Shown piece by piece: positions 33,710 through 43,491 of a stretch of 64,000 nt of DNA. The notes beneath the pieces are model-generated. The model was not told where the DNA came from and ran no database searches. It saw nothing but the letters and a program-made list of their open reading frames with translations. Source of the DNA: Mesorhizobium liriopis (GTDB lineage Bacteria > Pseudomonadota > Alphaproteobacteria > Rhizobiales > Rhizobiaceae). Position 1 is the first letter of the stretch. Each line of letters opens with the position of its first letter. The stretch covers positions 186,001-250,000 of the forward strand of contig NZ_JAMXQS010000007.1 in NCBI RefSeq assembly GCF_024053505.1, given 5' to 3'. The translations under genes and the position numbers were made by a program.

Positions 33710-35202
33710 TGCTGCGCGTTCTGTTTTATCTCCTTCTTGTTTTCCTGATCTGCCTCGGTCTCGCCTGGGTGGCCGACCGCCCCGGCGAGATGATCGTCAC
33801 CTTCAACGGCTATCGCTATCAGGTGAGCGTGCTGGTGGCGGCCGTGGCGGTCGTTGCGGTGGTGGCCGCCGTGATGGTCGCGTGGTGGTTGCTTAAAGGC
33901 ATCTGGCGCTCGCCGCATGCGGTGTCGCGCTACTTCCGGGCGCGCAAGCGGGATCGCGGCTATCAGGCCCTGTCCACCGGCATGATCGCGGCGGGTGCGG
34001 GCGACGCCAGCCTCGCGCGCAAGATGAACGGGCAGGCGGTGAAACTGCTTCGCGCCGACCAAGAGCCGCTGATCCAGCTTCTCGACGCGCAGGCCTCGCT
34101 GCTCGAAGGCGACCATGCCGGCGCGCGCGCCAAGTTCGAGGCGATGCTGGAGGGCGGCGAAACGCGGCTGCTCGGCCTTCGCGGCCTTTATCTCGAAGCG
34201 GCACGTTTGGGTGACCGGGCGGCTGCACGTCACTATGCCGGGCGCGCCGCCGAAATCGCGCCGCAGCTGCATTGGGCCTCCGAAGCGACGATCGAGGAAA
34301 AGACCGAAACCGGCAATTGGGACGGTGCACTCAAACTGATCGATGCGCGCAAGCCGGCGAACGAGGACGAGCGTATTCGCGTCACCAACGAACGCGCCGC
34401 ACTTCTGACGGCGAAGTCGATGTCGCTGCTCGACACCGACCCGAGCGGCGCGCGAAACGCGGCGCTCGAGGCGGTGCGCATCCGCCCCGCTTTCGTGCCG
34501 GCCTCGCTTGCGGCGGCTCGCGCACTATTCAGGCTCAACGACACGAAGAAGGGCGCGAAGGTTCTGGAGGCCGTTTGGAGGCTCGAGCCGCATCCGGAAG
34601 TCGCCGAGCTCTATGTGCAGGCGCGCCAGGGCGATTCCACGCATGACAGGCTGGCGCGCGCGCGCAAGCTCGCGGCCCTTCGGACCAACAATCCCGAATC
34701 CTCGATCACTGTGGCGCGTGCGGCGCTCGCGGCGCATGAGTTCGACGAGGCGCGAGAGGCGGCGGAAGCAGCCCTTCGCATGCAGCCGCGCGAAGGCATC
34801 TACCTGCTTCTCGCGGATATCGAGGAAGCCTCGACCGGCGACGAGGGACGCATGCGCCAGTATCTCGCCCGCGCCCTGCGCGCGCCGCGCGACCCGGCCT
34901 GGGTGGCCGACAATTACGTGTCCGACACCTGGGCGCCGTCATCGCCGGTTTCCGGGCGTATCGACGCATTCGAGTGGCGTGCGCCGGTGGAGCGCGTAGC
35001 GCAGGTGATCGACATGGAAGACTTGCCGCCGCGGCCTGCGCTGACGGACGGAAGTGAGCCGGTGGAAGACGAAACCGTTGACGCCGAGATGGTCGATGCC
35101 GAGGCTGTCGAAGCCTTGCCGCCCCCGCGCACGGACCGGCCGCTGCCCGACGATCCCGGTGTCGATCACACCGAAGACGACAAGCGTTTTCGCCTCTTCT
35201 GA
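33709..35202 (+). CDS. HemY-like membrane protein with TPR repeats
   Basis: A 497-residue protein of the HemY N-terminal-domain family (not the protoporphyrinogen oxidase also called HemY). Two membrane helices occupy the first 65 residues (MLRVLFYLLLVFLICLGLAW and a Val/Ala-rich second). The motif AWWLLKGIWRSPHAVSRYF follows, then TPR-like helix pairs through about residue 400 and an acidic Pro-rich tail. Its role in haem synthesis is still unclear. It overlaps the mitofilin-like gene by one base. Confidence 0.9.
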   Translation: MLRVLFYLLLVFLICLGLAWVADRPGEMIVTFNGYRYQVSVLVAAVAVVAVVAAVMVAWWLLKGIWRSPHAVSRYFRARKRDRGYQALSTGMIAAGAGDASLARKMNGQAVKLLRADQEPLIQLLDAQASLLEGDHAGARAKFEAMLEGGETRLLGLRGLYLEAARLGDRAAARHYAGRAAEIAPQLHWASEATIEEKTETGNWDGALKLIDARKPANEDERIRVTNERAALLTAKSMSLLDTDPSGARNAALEAVRIRPAFVPASLAAARALFRLNDTKKGAKVLEAVWRLEPHPEVAELYVQARQGDSTHDRLARARKLAALRTNNPESSITVARAALAAHEFDEAREAAEAALRMQPREGIYLLLADIEEASTGDEGRMRQYLARALRAPRDPAWVADNYVSDTWAPSSPVSGRIDAFEWRAPVERVAQVIDMEDLPPRPALTDGSEPVEDETVDAEMVDAEAVEALPPPRTDRPLPDDPGVDHTEDDKRFRLF

Positions 35203-35205
35203 GCC

Positions 35206-35688
35206 ATGACCCCAATGCTGCACCGTCTCCGCTCTTTTTTCGAATCGCTTGCGGTCGAAACGAACCTGAAGAGTCCACGTGGTGACGACCCGCGCGTTGC
35301 AGCGGCGGCACTCCTGTTCCATCTGATGGATGCGGATGGCGTGCGCGACGAGAGCGAGCGGCAGCGCATCCGCACGGTACTGGGCGATTCATATGGGCTC
35401 GACGCCGACCAACTCAATGACCTGCTGATGGCGGGCGAGGAGGCGGAAGCCGACGCGGTGGACATGCACGCTTTCACCAGCGTGTTGATGCGCCACTGGA
35501 GCGACATGCAGCGGGTGGAGTTCGTGGGACTGCTCTGGGAAGTGGCCTATGCCGACGGTGAGCTGCACGAGATGGAGGACCATACGCTCTGGCGCGTGGC
35601 CGACCTGCTCGCCGTGGATGGACGCGAGCGGATGCTGCTGAAGCAGAAAGCGGCGCAGCGTCGCGCAGAGATGCGCGGCGGGGACTGA
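35206..35688 (+). CDS. TerB-family protein
   Basis: A 160-residue all-helical protein. The two acidic blocks LMDADGVRDESERQRIRTVL and EVAYADGELHEMEDHTLWRVADLL are the duplicated metal-binding-type motifs of the TerB family. TerB is named from tellurite resistance operons, but stand-alone copies are widespread and mostly uncharacterised. It begins three bases after hemY and is the last gene of the hemC-to-terB series. Confidence 0.88.
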   Translation: MTPMLHRLRSFFESLAVETNLKSPRGDDPRVAAAALLFHLMDADGVRDESERQRIRTVLGDSYGLDADQLNDLLMAGEEAEADAVDMHAFTSVLMRHWSDMQRVEFVGLLWEVAYADGELHEMEDHTLWRVADLLAVDGRERMLLKQKAAQRRAEMRGGD

Positions 35689-35717
35689 AGGCTTTGGTTG
35701 TGGAGTTTGACTGAGAC

Positions 35718-35870
35718 TTCACCCCACCCTTCATCCGTCCCCACAAGGAGGAGGGGAGGACTTCATCGCTGTGCAATATCTGCGAAGCCAGGCACCAAGC
35801 TTGACGGTCGAGCATCGACGCTGGTGTCCTCCCTCGGCCTTTTGGGAACGGATGAAGGGCGGGGGTGAGG
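35718..35870. repeat. Near-palindromic intergenic element (RIME-like)
   Basis: The left arm at 35718-35742 (CACCC..CCCTTCATCCGTCCC) and the right arm at 35844-35870 (GGGAACGGATGAAGGGCG..) are imperfect complements over about 25 bases. A second nested pair is GAGGGGAGGAC near 35752-35762 and GTCCTCCCTC near 35826-35835, and a third is CACCAAGC with GCTGGTG. The element therefore folds along most of its 150 bases. It contains no gene. The size and nested symmetry resemble the palindromic repeats described in rhizobia (RIME) and Brucella (Bru-RS). Confidence 0.65.
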
Positions 35871-35919
35871 TTTCCTTATCGAGTGCCTTTCAAGATATAA
35901 CCTTGGTCACCTGAATGAC

Positions 35920-36651
35920 ATGACCTCCCGCACCAGTAGCAAGCCGCCTCGCTCCATCCCGCCCGTCCTCGTCGTCCTTCACCAGGAAAGCTCGAGCGCG
36001 GGGCGGGTGGGGCATGTGCTCGCGGATCTGGGCTTTCCGCTCGATATCCGCCGTCCCGCTCTCGGCGATCGTCTGCCTGAAACCCTTGCCGACCATAGCG
36101 GGGCCGTCGTGTTCGGCGGGCCGATGAGTGCGAATGATGCGGACGAGTTCATCCGCCGCGAAACCGACTGGCTGTCCGTGCCACTGATCGAGAACCGGCC
36201 GTTCCTCGGCATCTGTCTCGGCGCGCAGATGCTGGCGAGCCATCTGGGCGGCACGGTCGAGGGACATCATGAGGGGTTGGTCGAGATCGGGTGGTATCCG
36301 GTCCGTGCGACGCCTGAGGGGCGGGAGCTGCTGCACTGGCCGGAGATGGTCTACCAGTTCCACCGCGAGGGCTTCACGCTGCCCAAGGATGCGACATTGC
36401 TGGCGACGTCTGACACCTATCCCAACCAGGCCTTTCGCTACCGCGAGAACGCCTGGGGCATCCAGTTTCATGCCGAGCTGACGCGCGTGATGATGCAGCG
36501 GTGGGTGGTGCATGGCGCCCAGCGCTTCGTGCTGCCGGGGGCGCAGCCGGGGCGTGACCATCTCGGCGGGCGGCTGATCTGGGACGCGCATCTGCGCCGC
36601 TGGCTGGGCGAGTTTCTCGAACTGATCTTCGGTCGGGCCGCTGTGGGTTAG
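35920..36651 (+). CDS. Class I glutamine amidotransferase-like protein
   Basis: A 243-residue protein with a class I amidotransferase domain. The nucleophile elbow is FLGICLGAQMLASHLGG (Cys in GICLG), and the His and Glu of the triad lie in IQFHAELTR. This matches the GMP-synthase-like stand-alone amidotransferases, some of which act on gamma-glutamyl compounds. The synthetase domain of GuaA is absent and no partner is nearby, so the substrate is unknown. It converges with the MFS gene, with a 4-base overlap at the stops. Confidence 0.88.
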   Translation: MTSRTSSKPPRSIPPVLVVLHQESSSAGRVGHVLADLGFPLDIRRPALGDRLPETLADHSGAVVFGGPMSANDADEFIRRETDWLSVPLIENRPFLGICLGAQMLASHLGGTVEGHHEGLVEIGWYPVRATPEGRELLHWPEMVYQFHREGFTLPKDATLLATSDTYPNQAFRYRENAWGIQFHAELTRVMMQRWVVHGAQRFVLPGAQPGRDHLGGRLIWDAHLRRWLGEFLELIFGRAAVG

Positions 36652-37895
36652 ACCCGCCCGTCCAATCGCCTGACTTTGCGCAGGGCTGGGAACAGCACGG
36701 CCCAGATGCCGGCGACCGCGATGGCGCCGACGCCGCCGAAGACGACGGCCGAGACCGTGCCGAAGGCGTGCGCCATGAGGCCCGCGCGGAACTCGCCGAG
36801 TTCGTTGGAGGCGCCCACGAAGACCATGTTCACCGCATTCACGCGCCCGCGCACCCGGTCCGGCGTCCAGAGCTGGATCAGGGTCTCGCGCACATAGACG
36901 CTGACCATGTCGGTCGCGCCCAAAAGCGCAAGCGCCACGATGGAGAGCCAAGTGATGGTGGACAGGCCGAACACCACTGTCACCGCGCCGAACAGAGCCA
37001 CGAAGAAGAGCAGGATATAGCCGGCATGGTCACGGATCGGATGGCCGGCAAGCCAGACGGCGACCACGATGGCGCCAATGCCGGGGGCGGAGCGGAGAAG
37101 GCCCAGACCCCACGGTCCGAGATGCAGGATATCGCGCGCATAGACCGGCAACAGCGCCACCGCGCCCGAAAGAAGCACGGCGAAGAGGTCGAGCGAGATC
37201 GCGCCCAGCACGATCTTCTCGCTCCAGATATAGCGGAAACCGGCGAACAGCGTTTGGAGCGAGGTCGGCTCGGCCTGTTCCTTCGCCTGCGCGGGCTTGG
37301 GGATCGAAAAGACGAGCACGGCCGCGGCGAGCATCAAGACGGTCGCCGTACCATAGGCGATCTCGGCATTGAGGCCGTAGAGCAGGCCGCCCGCCACGGG
37401 GCCGACGATGGTGGCGGTCTGCCAGGCAGACGAGTTCCAGGCGACGGCATTGGCGAAATCCTCGGCCGGGACGAGATTGGCGACGAGCGAAGCGGCGGCG
37501 GGCCCGAAAAAGGCGCGGGCGATGCCGAAGACGAGCAGCGTCGCGAAGATCGGCAAGGGGCTGACAAGCCCGTGGACTGTCAAGGCCAGCAAGGCTGCGG
37601 CACATGCGGCTTCGAGAAGCGTCGAAAGGCCCATCACCTTGCGCCGGCCGAAGCGGTCCGACACCGCACCGGTGACGAGCACCAGCAGGAGGGCAGGGGC
37701 AAACTGGACGAGGCCGACATAGCCGAGATCGAGCGGGTTGCGCGTCAGGTCGTAGATCTGCCAGCCGACGGAGACGGACACGATCTGGGTCGCGAAGGTG
37801 CCGAAGAAGCGGGCGAGCCAGTAGCGCAGGAACGGGCCGTGCCTGAAGGCCGCAAAGCGTTCGCCTTCAGCGGTGGTCTCGGATGCTGTTGTCAT
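36648..37895 (-). CDS. MFS transporter, EntS/multidrug-exporter type
   Basis: A 415-residue major facilitator with 12 predicted helices. The N-terminal blocks FAAFRHGPFLRYWLARFFG and VGWQIYDLTRNPLDLGYVGL, and the loop signature GAVSDRFGRRKVMGLS, place it with the enterobactin exporter EntS and related drug or siderophore exporters. No siderophore genes lie beside it, so the substrate is unassigned. The ATG at 37895 has no clear ribosome binding site. Confidence 0.87.
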   Translation of the reverse strand: MTTASETTAEGERFAAFRHGPFLRYWLARFFGTFATQIVSVSVGWQIYDLTRNPLDLGYVGLVQFAPALLLVLVTGAVSDRFGRRKVMGLSTLLEAACAAALLALTVHGLVSPLPIFATLLVFGIARAFFGPAAASLVANLVPAEDFANAVAWNSSAWQTATIVGPVAGGLLYGLNAEIAYGTATVLMLAAAVLVFSIPKPAQAKEQAEPTSLQTLFAGFRYIWSEKIVLGAISLDLFAVLLSGAVALLPVYARDILHLGPWGLGLLRSAPGIGAIVVAVWLAGHPIRDHAGYILLFFVALFGAVTVVFGLSTITWLSIVALALLGATDMVSVYVRETLIQLWTPDRVRGRVNAVNMVFVGASNELGEFRAGLMAHAFGTVSAVVFGGVGAIAVAGIWAVLFPALRKVRRLDGRV

Positions 37896-38053
37896 GAGGC
37901 GATGCGCTCAGGAAGGATGCGAAGGAACGACTCGAAGGCCGCCTTAACGCATGTCACCGCCGAATGCGCGTCCAAAACTTCGGAAACTTCGGCCATCCAT
38001 CACGTTCTAGGGATAGGCGCGGAACAAGCGACGCCAAAGAGGCTTGCCCAACC

Positions 38054-38392
38054 ATGATGACCCGGACATTCACGCTTCCCGCTCTCGCACTCGGTGCGAG
38101 CCTGGTTTTCGGATCGAGCGCCTTTGCGCAGGCCCCTTCCGATCCACCGGCTGGGCCAGGCTCGACTACCGAGGACTGTCAGGCGTCCAACAGCGACAAT
38201 CCTGTCGACAACGGCACGACGCAAACGCCGTCCACCAATCTCACCCAGACGCTCAACAATTGCGGCAGCGTGCTGCAACCGCCGCCGACGGGCGATTCCG
38301 GCGTCACACAGCCGATACCCGATACCGGCGAGATGCCCGTCGTGCCGCCGAGCGCCGTGCCTGCGCAACCGGCACAGCCGCAGGCTCAGTAA
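38054..38392 (+). CDS. Small exported Pro/Thr-rich protein of unknown function
   Basis: A 112-residue protein with a Sec signal peptide (MMTRTFTLPALALGASLVFG, cut after SAFA) and a low-complexity mature part rich in Pro, Thr, Gln and Asn with two Cys (EDCQAS and NNCGSV). It ends in a Pro/Ala/Gln tail. I do not recognise the family. It converges with cysNC, whose stop is five bases beyond. Confidence 0.6.
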   Translation: MMTRTFTLPALALGASLVFGSSAFAQAPSDPPAGPGSTTEDCQASNSDNPVDNGTTQTPSTNLTQTLNNCGSVLQPPPTGDSGVTQPIPDTGEMPVVPPSAVPAQPAQPQAQ

Positions 38393-38396
38393 GGGG

Positions 38397-40316
38397 TCAG
38401 ATCACCCAGTCTTCGCTGCTGACGAGATAGCCGCCCGCACGAAGCCACGAGACCAGCGTCTCGGCATTGTTTTCCGCCGAGACGCTCGCCGTGTCGAGCA
38501 CCACTTCCGGGTTTTCCGGCGCTTCATAAGGGCTGCTGATGCCGGTGAAGTTCGCGATCTGGCCCTCGCGCGCCTTTTTGTAGAGGCCCTTCGGGTCGCG
38601 CTCCTCGGCGACTTCCAGAGACGTCGCGACATGGATTTCCACGAATTCGCCGGGCTGCAGCAGGCTGCGGGCGAGTTCGCGTTCGGCGCGGAAGGGCGAG
38701 ATGAAGGAAGCAAGCACGATCAGGCCTGCATCCACCATCAGCTTGGCGGTTTCGGCCACGCGGCGGATATTCTCGGCACGATCGGCATCCGAGAAGCCGA
38801 GATCCTTGTTCAGACCGTGGCGGACATTGTCGCCATCGAGCAGATAGGTGTGACGGCCCAGCGAGTGGAGGCGCTTCTCGACGAGGTTTGCGATGGTGGA
38901 CTTGCCCGCGCCCGACAGTCCGGTGAACCACAGCACGGCAGGCTTCTGTCCCTTGAGGTTGGCGCGCGCGCCTTTCGAGATATCGAGCGCCTGCCAGTGT
39001 ACATTGCTGGCGCGGTGCAGGTTCTCTTCGATCGTACCCGCTGCAATCGTCAGGTTCGACAGCCGGTCGATCAGGATGAAGCCGCCGCCGGTGCGGTTCT
39101 CGGCGTAAGGATCGAAAGCCAGCGGTTCCTGCGCGGTCACATGGACCAGTGCCACCTCGTTGAGCTTCAGCGTGTCAGCGGGCTTCTCGCTCAGATCGTT
39201 GACATCGACCGTGTGCCTGATCTCGGCAATGCTCGCGCGCACCGTGCGGGTGCCGAGCTTGAGGAGATAGGTGCGCCCTAGCGCCAGCGGCTCCTCGTGC
39301 ATCCAGATCAGATGCGCGGAGAACTGGTCGGACACGGCGGGGCGGTTATCGGCGGCGGAAAGCACGTCGCCGCGCGAGATGTCCACCTCGTCTTCGAGCG
39401 TCAGCGTGACGGCCTCGCCGGCGATGGCGCGGGCTTTATCGTCCTCGCCCATCGCGACGATGCTCTTGACCGCCGAAACGCGGCCGGAGGCGGCGACTGC
39501 GAGCTTATCGCCCACTTGCACCGTGCCGCTCGAAATCGTGCCGGAGAAGCCGCGGAAGTCGAGGTTAGGACGGTTCACCCACTGAACCGGCATGCGAAAC
39601 GGCTTGTCGTTGAGGTCGCGCGAGACGTCGACCGTTTCGAGTTCCTCGATCAGCGTCGGGCCTTCAAACCAGGGCAGGTTCTCGCTGCGCGCAAAGACAT
39701 TGTCGCCATAGCGCGCCGAAAGCGGAATGGGCGTGATGCGCTCGAAGCCGAGCTCGGCGGCAAAGGCCCTGTAGTCCGCCACGATGCGATCGAATACGTC
39801 CTGGCTGTAATTCACGAGGTCGATCTTGTTGACCGCGAGGACCACCTGCCGGATGCCAAGCAGCGAGACAATGAATGAGTGGCGACGTGTCTGGGTCAGT
39901 ACGCCCTTGCGCGCGTCGATCAGGATCACGGCGAGGTCGGCGTTGGAGGCACCGGTCGCCATGTTGCGCGTGTACTGTTCATGGCCCGGTGTGTCGGCCA
40001 CGATGAATTTGCGCTTTTCGGTGGCGAAGAAGCGGTAGGCGACGTCGATGGTGATGCCCTGCTCGCGCTCGGCCTCCAAGCCGTCCACGAGAAGCGCGAG
40101 ATCCATCTCCTCGCCCACCGTGCCGTGCTTCTTGGAATCGCGTTCGAGGCTTGCGAGCTGGTCGGCGAAAAGCAGCTTGGTGTCGAAGAGCAGGCGGCCG
40201 ATGAGCGTGGACTTGCCGTCATCGACGCTGCCGCAGGTGAGGAAGCGCAGGAGGTCCTTGTTCTCGTGGCGGTCGAGATAGGCCTCGAAATCGTTCGGGG
40301 CGAGGGGCTTGTTCAT
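38397..40316 (-). CDS. cysNC: Bifunctional sulfate adenylyltransferase subunit 1/adenylylsulfate kinase (CysN-CysC fusion, NodQ type)
   Basis: A 639-residue fusion. The first part, to about residue 440, is the GTPase CysN with GSVDDGKST (G1), DTPGHEQY (G3) and NKIDLV (G4), which with CysD makes adenosine 5'-phosphosulfate. The second part is APS kinase, with the P-loop GLSGAGKS near residue 465 and the [15 protein letters not shown] and [10 protein letters not shown] motifs, which phosphorylates APS to PAPS. NodQ of rhizobia has this same fusion. It overlaps cysD by one base. Confidence 0.95.
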   Translation of the reverse strand: MNKPLAPNDFEAYLDRHENKDLLRFLTCGSVDDGKSTLIGRLLFDTKLLFADQLASLERDSKKHGTVGEEMDLALLVDGLEAEREQGITIDVAYRFFATEKRKFIVADTPGHEQYTRNMATGASNADLAVILIDARKGVLTQTRRHSFIVSLLGIRQVVLAVNKIDLVNYSQDVFDRIVADYRAFAAELGFERITPIPLSARYGDNVFARSENLPWFEGPTLIEELETVDVSRDLNDKPFRMPVQWVNRPNLDFRGFSGTISSGTVQVGDKLAVAASGRVSAVKSIVAMGEDDKARAIAGEAVTLTLEDEVDISRGDVLSAADNRPAVSDQFSAHLIWMHEEPLALGRTYLLKLGTRTVRASIAEIRHTVDVNDLSEKPADTLKLNEVALVHVTAQEPLAFDPYAENRTGGGFILIDRLSNLTIAAGTIEENLHRASNVHWQALDISKGARANLKGQKPAVLWFTGLSGAGKSTIANLVEKRLHSLGRHTYLLDGDNVRHGLNKDLGFSDADRAENIRRVAETAKLMVDAGLIVLASFISPFRAERELARSLLQPGEFVEIHVATSLEVAEERDPKGLYKKAREGQIANFTGISSPYEAPENPEVVLDTASVSAENNAETLVSWLRAGGYLVSSEDWVI

Positions 40317-41257
40317 CAGAAATAGCCCTCGCGCTTCTTCTTCTCCATCGAGCCCTGCTCGTCATGGTCGATGAGGCGGCCCGAACGTTCGGATGTGCGC
40401 GCGACAAGCGTTTCGGCGACGATCTCGGACAGGTTCGAGGCATCCGACTCGACGGCTGCCGTCAGCGGATAGCAGCCGAGCGTACGGAAGCGAACGACAC
40501 GCGTTTGCGGCGTTTCGCCGGGGCGCAGCGGCAGGCGGTCGTCGTCCACCATGATCAGCTGCCCGTCGCGTTCCACCACCGGACGGGGTGCTGCGAAGTA
40601 AAGCGGAACGATCGGGATGTCTTCCTTCAGGATATACTGCCAGATATCGAGTTCGGTCCAGTTGGAGAGCGGAAAGACGCGGATCGACTCACCCGGGCGG
40701 ATGCGGGCATTGTAGAGGTTCCACAATTCAGGGCGCTGGTTCTTGGGGTCCCAGCCGTGGTTCTCGGTGCGGAAGGAGAAGATGCGCTCCTTGGCGCGGC
40801 TCTTTTCCTCGTCGCGTCGCGCGCCGCCGAAGGCCGCGTCGAAGCGACCCTCGTTCAGCGCCTGCTTGAGCGCCTCGGTCTTCATGATGTTGGTGTAGGT
40901 CGAGGAGCCATGGGTGAAGGGCGTGATGCCGGCTTCGACACCGGCATGGTTGGTGTGCGCGATGAGCCGCATGCCGGCGCGTTCCGCCGCCTCGTCGCGG
41001 AAGCGGATCATCTCGCGGAACTTCCAGGTCGTATCGACATGAAGCAGCGGGAAGGGTGGGCGCGAAGGATAGAAGGCCTTCATCGCCAGATGAAGCATCA
41101 CCGACGAATCCTTGCCGATGGAATAGAGCATCACCGGATTGCGGAACTCGGCCGCCACCTCGCGGATGATATGGACGGATTCCGCCTCCAGCCGTTTGAG
41201 GTGGGAAAGGCGGTCGGGGGAGACTGCGCTCTGCCGCTCCCCGGTCTTCATCAACAT
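40316..41257 (-). CDS. cysD: Sulfate adenylyltransferase subunit 2
   Basis: About 313 residues. It is the catalytic ATP-pyrophosphatase subunit of ATP sulfurylase. The PP-loop is [14 protein letters not shown], followed by [31 protein letters not shown] and [15 protein letters not shown], all typical. The ATG at 41257 is chosen; a GTG at 41266 and an ATG at 41251 are also in frame. The C-terminus ends with [10 protein letters not shown], the usual sequence, overlapping the cysNC start. Confidence 0.95.
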   Translation of the reverse strand: MLMKTGERQSAVSPDRLSHLKRLEAESVHIIREVAAEFRNPVMLYSIGKDSSVMLHLAMKAFYPSRPPFPLLHVDTTWKFREMIRFRDEAAERAGMRLIAHTNHAGVEAGITPFTHGSSTYTNIMKTEALKQALNEGRFDAAFGGARRDEEKSRAKERIFSFRTENHGWDPKNQRPELWNLYNARIRPGESIRVFPLSNWTELDIWQYILKEDIPIVPLYFAAPRPVVERDGQLIMVDDDRLPLRPGETPQTRVVRFRTLGCYPLTAAVESDASNLSEIVAETLVARTSERSGRLIDHDEQGSMEKKKREGYF

Positions 41258-41335
41258 GGTACTCACTGTCCAGACTTGGCCGGAACCGCTCCGGTCCTCG
41301 GGCCCTTGCCGCCCGAAAGCGTCGAAACCATGGAA

Positions 41336-42142
41336 TCAGAAAGCAAAATCGGGGTCGCCATAGGCAATAAAGCCCTGATTGGCGAAGTCCACGTCGGATG
41401 CCTGGCCGCGCTTGTTGTAGCGCAAGGGCCGGCCTTCCAGATCGTGCACCACACCGCCGGCCGCGCGAAGGATCGCGTCGCCCGCTGCAGTGTCCCACTC
41501 CATGGTTCGAGTGTGGCGAGGATATAGATCGGCCTCGCCCGCTGCGAGGAGACAAAATTTCAGGGAGGAGCCGCGAGCGACATAATTTTCTACTGAATGG
41601 CGCTTCAGCCACTCGTTTGTTTCAAGACTGCCATGGGAGCGGCTGGCGACGGCAGTGGGCGCGGATGGGCATGGACGGGCGGAAATCGGCGTTCTCGTGC
41701 CGGCTTTGCCATTCTCGACTCCGGCGCGGAATGCGCCGAGCCCGTTTGCGCCCGCGAAGAGCTCGCCGCAGGCTGGGGCGAATACCACGCCGAGCGTCGG
41801 CTCACCATTTTCGACCAGCGCGATGTTGACGGTGAAATCGCCGTTGCGCGCGAGGAATTCACGGGTGCCGTCGAGGGGATCGACGATGAAGAACTTGTCC
41901 GCCGTTTCCGGCACGCGGCCAGCCGCGCATTCCTCCTCGGCGACGATGGGAATGGCGGGGTAGCGCGCGCGTAGCCCTGCCAGAATGATCGCTTCGGCAC
42001 GCGTGTCGGCTTCGGTGACCGGCGAGGCATCTGATTTGATGTGATGCTCGAAGCTTGGCGCTTCATAGACTTCCATGATCGCACGGCCGGCATCGAGTGC
42101 CAGCAGGCAGAGATGGTCGAGCATGGTTTGCTTGTCGCTCAT
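41336..42142 (-). CDS. cysQ: 3'(2'),5'-bisphosphate nucleotidase
   Basis: A 268-residue Mg2+-dependent phosphatase of the inositol-monophosphatase superfamily that hydrolyses PAP, the by-product of PAPS use. The metal-binding motifs are EADTRAE, IVDPLDGTREFL and the late MEWDTAAGDAILRAAGG. The ATG at 42142 overlaps the phosphomannomutase stop (ATGA) and is preferred over upstream in-frame codons that lie inside that gene. It is separated from cysD by about 78 bases on the same strand. Confidence 0.93.
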   Translation of the reverse strand: MSDKQTMLDHLCLLALDAGRAIMEVYEAPSFEHHIKSDASPVTEADTRAEAIILAGLRARYPAIPIVAEEECAAGRVPETADKFFIVDPLDGTREFLARNGDFTVNIALVENGEPTLGVVFAPACGELFAGANGLGAFRAGVENGKAGTRTPISARPCPSAPTAVASRSHGSLETNEWLKRHSVENYVARGSSLKFCLLAAGEADLYPRHTRTMEWDTAAGDAILRAAGGVVHDLEGRPLRYNKRGQASDVDFANQGFIAYGDPDFAF

Positions 42143-43491
42143 GCGCCCACCAGATCTCCGATGCGTGCGGCCATGTCGGCCACGAGCGCGGGGTTGCCGC
42201 GCGATTCCACGTTGAGGCGCAGAAGCGGTTCGGTGTTCGACCCGCGCAGGTTGAAGCGCCATTCGGGGAAAGCCATGCTCAAGCCGTCGAGCGTGGTGAT
42301 CTCAGGGCTCTCGCCGGCGAATGCGGCCTGAACCTTGGCGATGGCGTCTTTCGTGCTTGCGACCTTGAAGTTGATTTCACCCGAGCAGGGAAAGGCTTTC
42401 ATCCGCTGATCGACCAGTTCGCGAAGCGTGGCGCCCGTGCGGCTCAGTTCCGCCAGCACCGCGAGCCAGGGCAGCATGCCGGTGTCGCAGGAGGCGAAGG
42501 AGCGGAAATAATGGTGCGCGCTCATCTCGCCGCCATAAGCCGCGTTCTCCGCGCGCATCTTCTCCTTGAAGAAGGCGTGGCCCGTCTTGCACATCACCGC
42601 CCGCCCGCCGGCCTTCGAAACGATGTCCTCGGTGTTCCATGTCAGGCGAGGGTCGTAGAGGATCGTGGCACCAAGCTCATCGCGCAAGGTGCTCTGGGCG
42701 ATCAGGCCGACGAGATAGTAGCCTTCGATGAAGGCACCGTCTTCATCATAGAAGAAGCAGCGGTCGAAATCGCCGTCCCAGGCGAGGCCAAGGGCCGCGC
42801 CGCTCCGCTTCACCGCTTCGCTTGCCGCCGCGCGCTTTTCCGGCAGAAGCGGGTTCGGCACGCCGTTGGGCAGGCGCGGGTCGGGCTCGTGCTCGATCTT
42901 GATCCATTCGATAGGCAGGTGGGGCTCGAGCAGGTCGATGACCGGCCCGGCGCAGCCATTGCCGGGATGGGCCACGATCTTCATCGGCTTGAGATCGATG
43001 TCGCGGACGCTGGCAATCAGGCGCTCGATATAGGGCGCCTTGCTCGGTTGCGGTTGAAGACTGCCGCGTTCGCTGAAGCTTGTAGCTATGGCGAAGTGCT
43101 CGTCGCCGTAAGTACGACCCTCGATGGCGTTGAGGCCGCCGGCGCGGGTGATGGCGGTCGCGCCGCGGCCGATCGGCTTGATGCCGTTATAGCTTTCCGG
43201 ATTGTGGCTGGCGGTGACCATCAGTCCTAGATCGGCCGCTGCATAGTCGGTATGGAAATAGACTTCTTCCGTGCCGCAAAGACCGAGCGGCAGGACGGAA
43301 ACGCCACTGTCCAGAAAGCCCTGTGCAAGCGCATGAGCGAGTGCGGGGCTGTCCTGGCGCATGTCGTGGCCGATGACCACGGTGCGAGGCTTCAATTCGG
43401 CAGCGGAGGCCTGTGCAATGCGATAGGCGAGGGGAGCGTTGAGTTCGGCCGGGATCTGGCCACGAATATCATAGGCCTTGAACGCGGACAT
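42139..43491 (-). CDS. manB: Phosphomannomutase/phosphoglucomutase
   Basis: A 450-residue alpha-D-phosphohexomutase that makes mannose 1-phosphate or glucose 1-phosphate for surface polysaccharides. The phosphoserine loop is MVTASHNPESYNGIK, the metal loop is LAWDGDFDRCFFYDEDG, the sugar loop is YGGEMSAHHYF, and the phosphate loop is RGSNTEPLLRLNVE. The start at 43491 (MSAFKAYDIRG) matches the family; the codon six residues earlier adds a basic tail. It is the first gene of the manB-cysQ-cysD-cysNC series. Confidence 0.93.
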   Translation of the reverse strand: MSAFKAYDIRGQIPAELNAPLAYRIAQASAAELKPRTVVIGHDMRQDSPALAHALAQGFLDSGVSVLPLGLCGTEEVYFHTDYAAADLGLMVTASHNPESYNGIKPIGRGATAITRAGGLNAIEGRTYGDEHFAIATSFSERGSLQPQPSKAPYIERLIASVRDIDLKPMKIVAHPGNGCAGPVIDLLEPHLPIEWIKIEHEPDPRLPNGVPNPLLPEKRAAASEAVKRSGAALGLAWDGDFDRCFFYDEDGAFIEGYYLVGLIAQSTLRDELGATILYDPRLTWNTEDIVSKAGGRAVMCKTGHAFFKEKMRAENAAYGGEMSAHHYFRSFASCDTGMLPWLAVLAELSRTGATLRELVDQRMKAFPCSGEINFKVASTKDAIAKVQAAFAGESPEITTLDGLSMAFPEWRFNLRGSNTEPLLRLNVESRGNPALVADMAARIGDLVGA

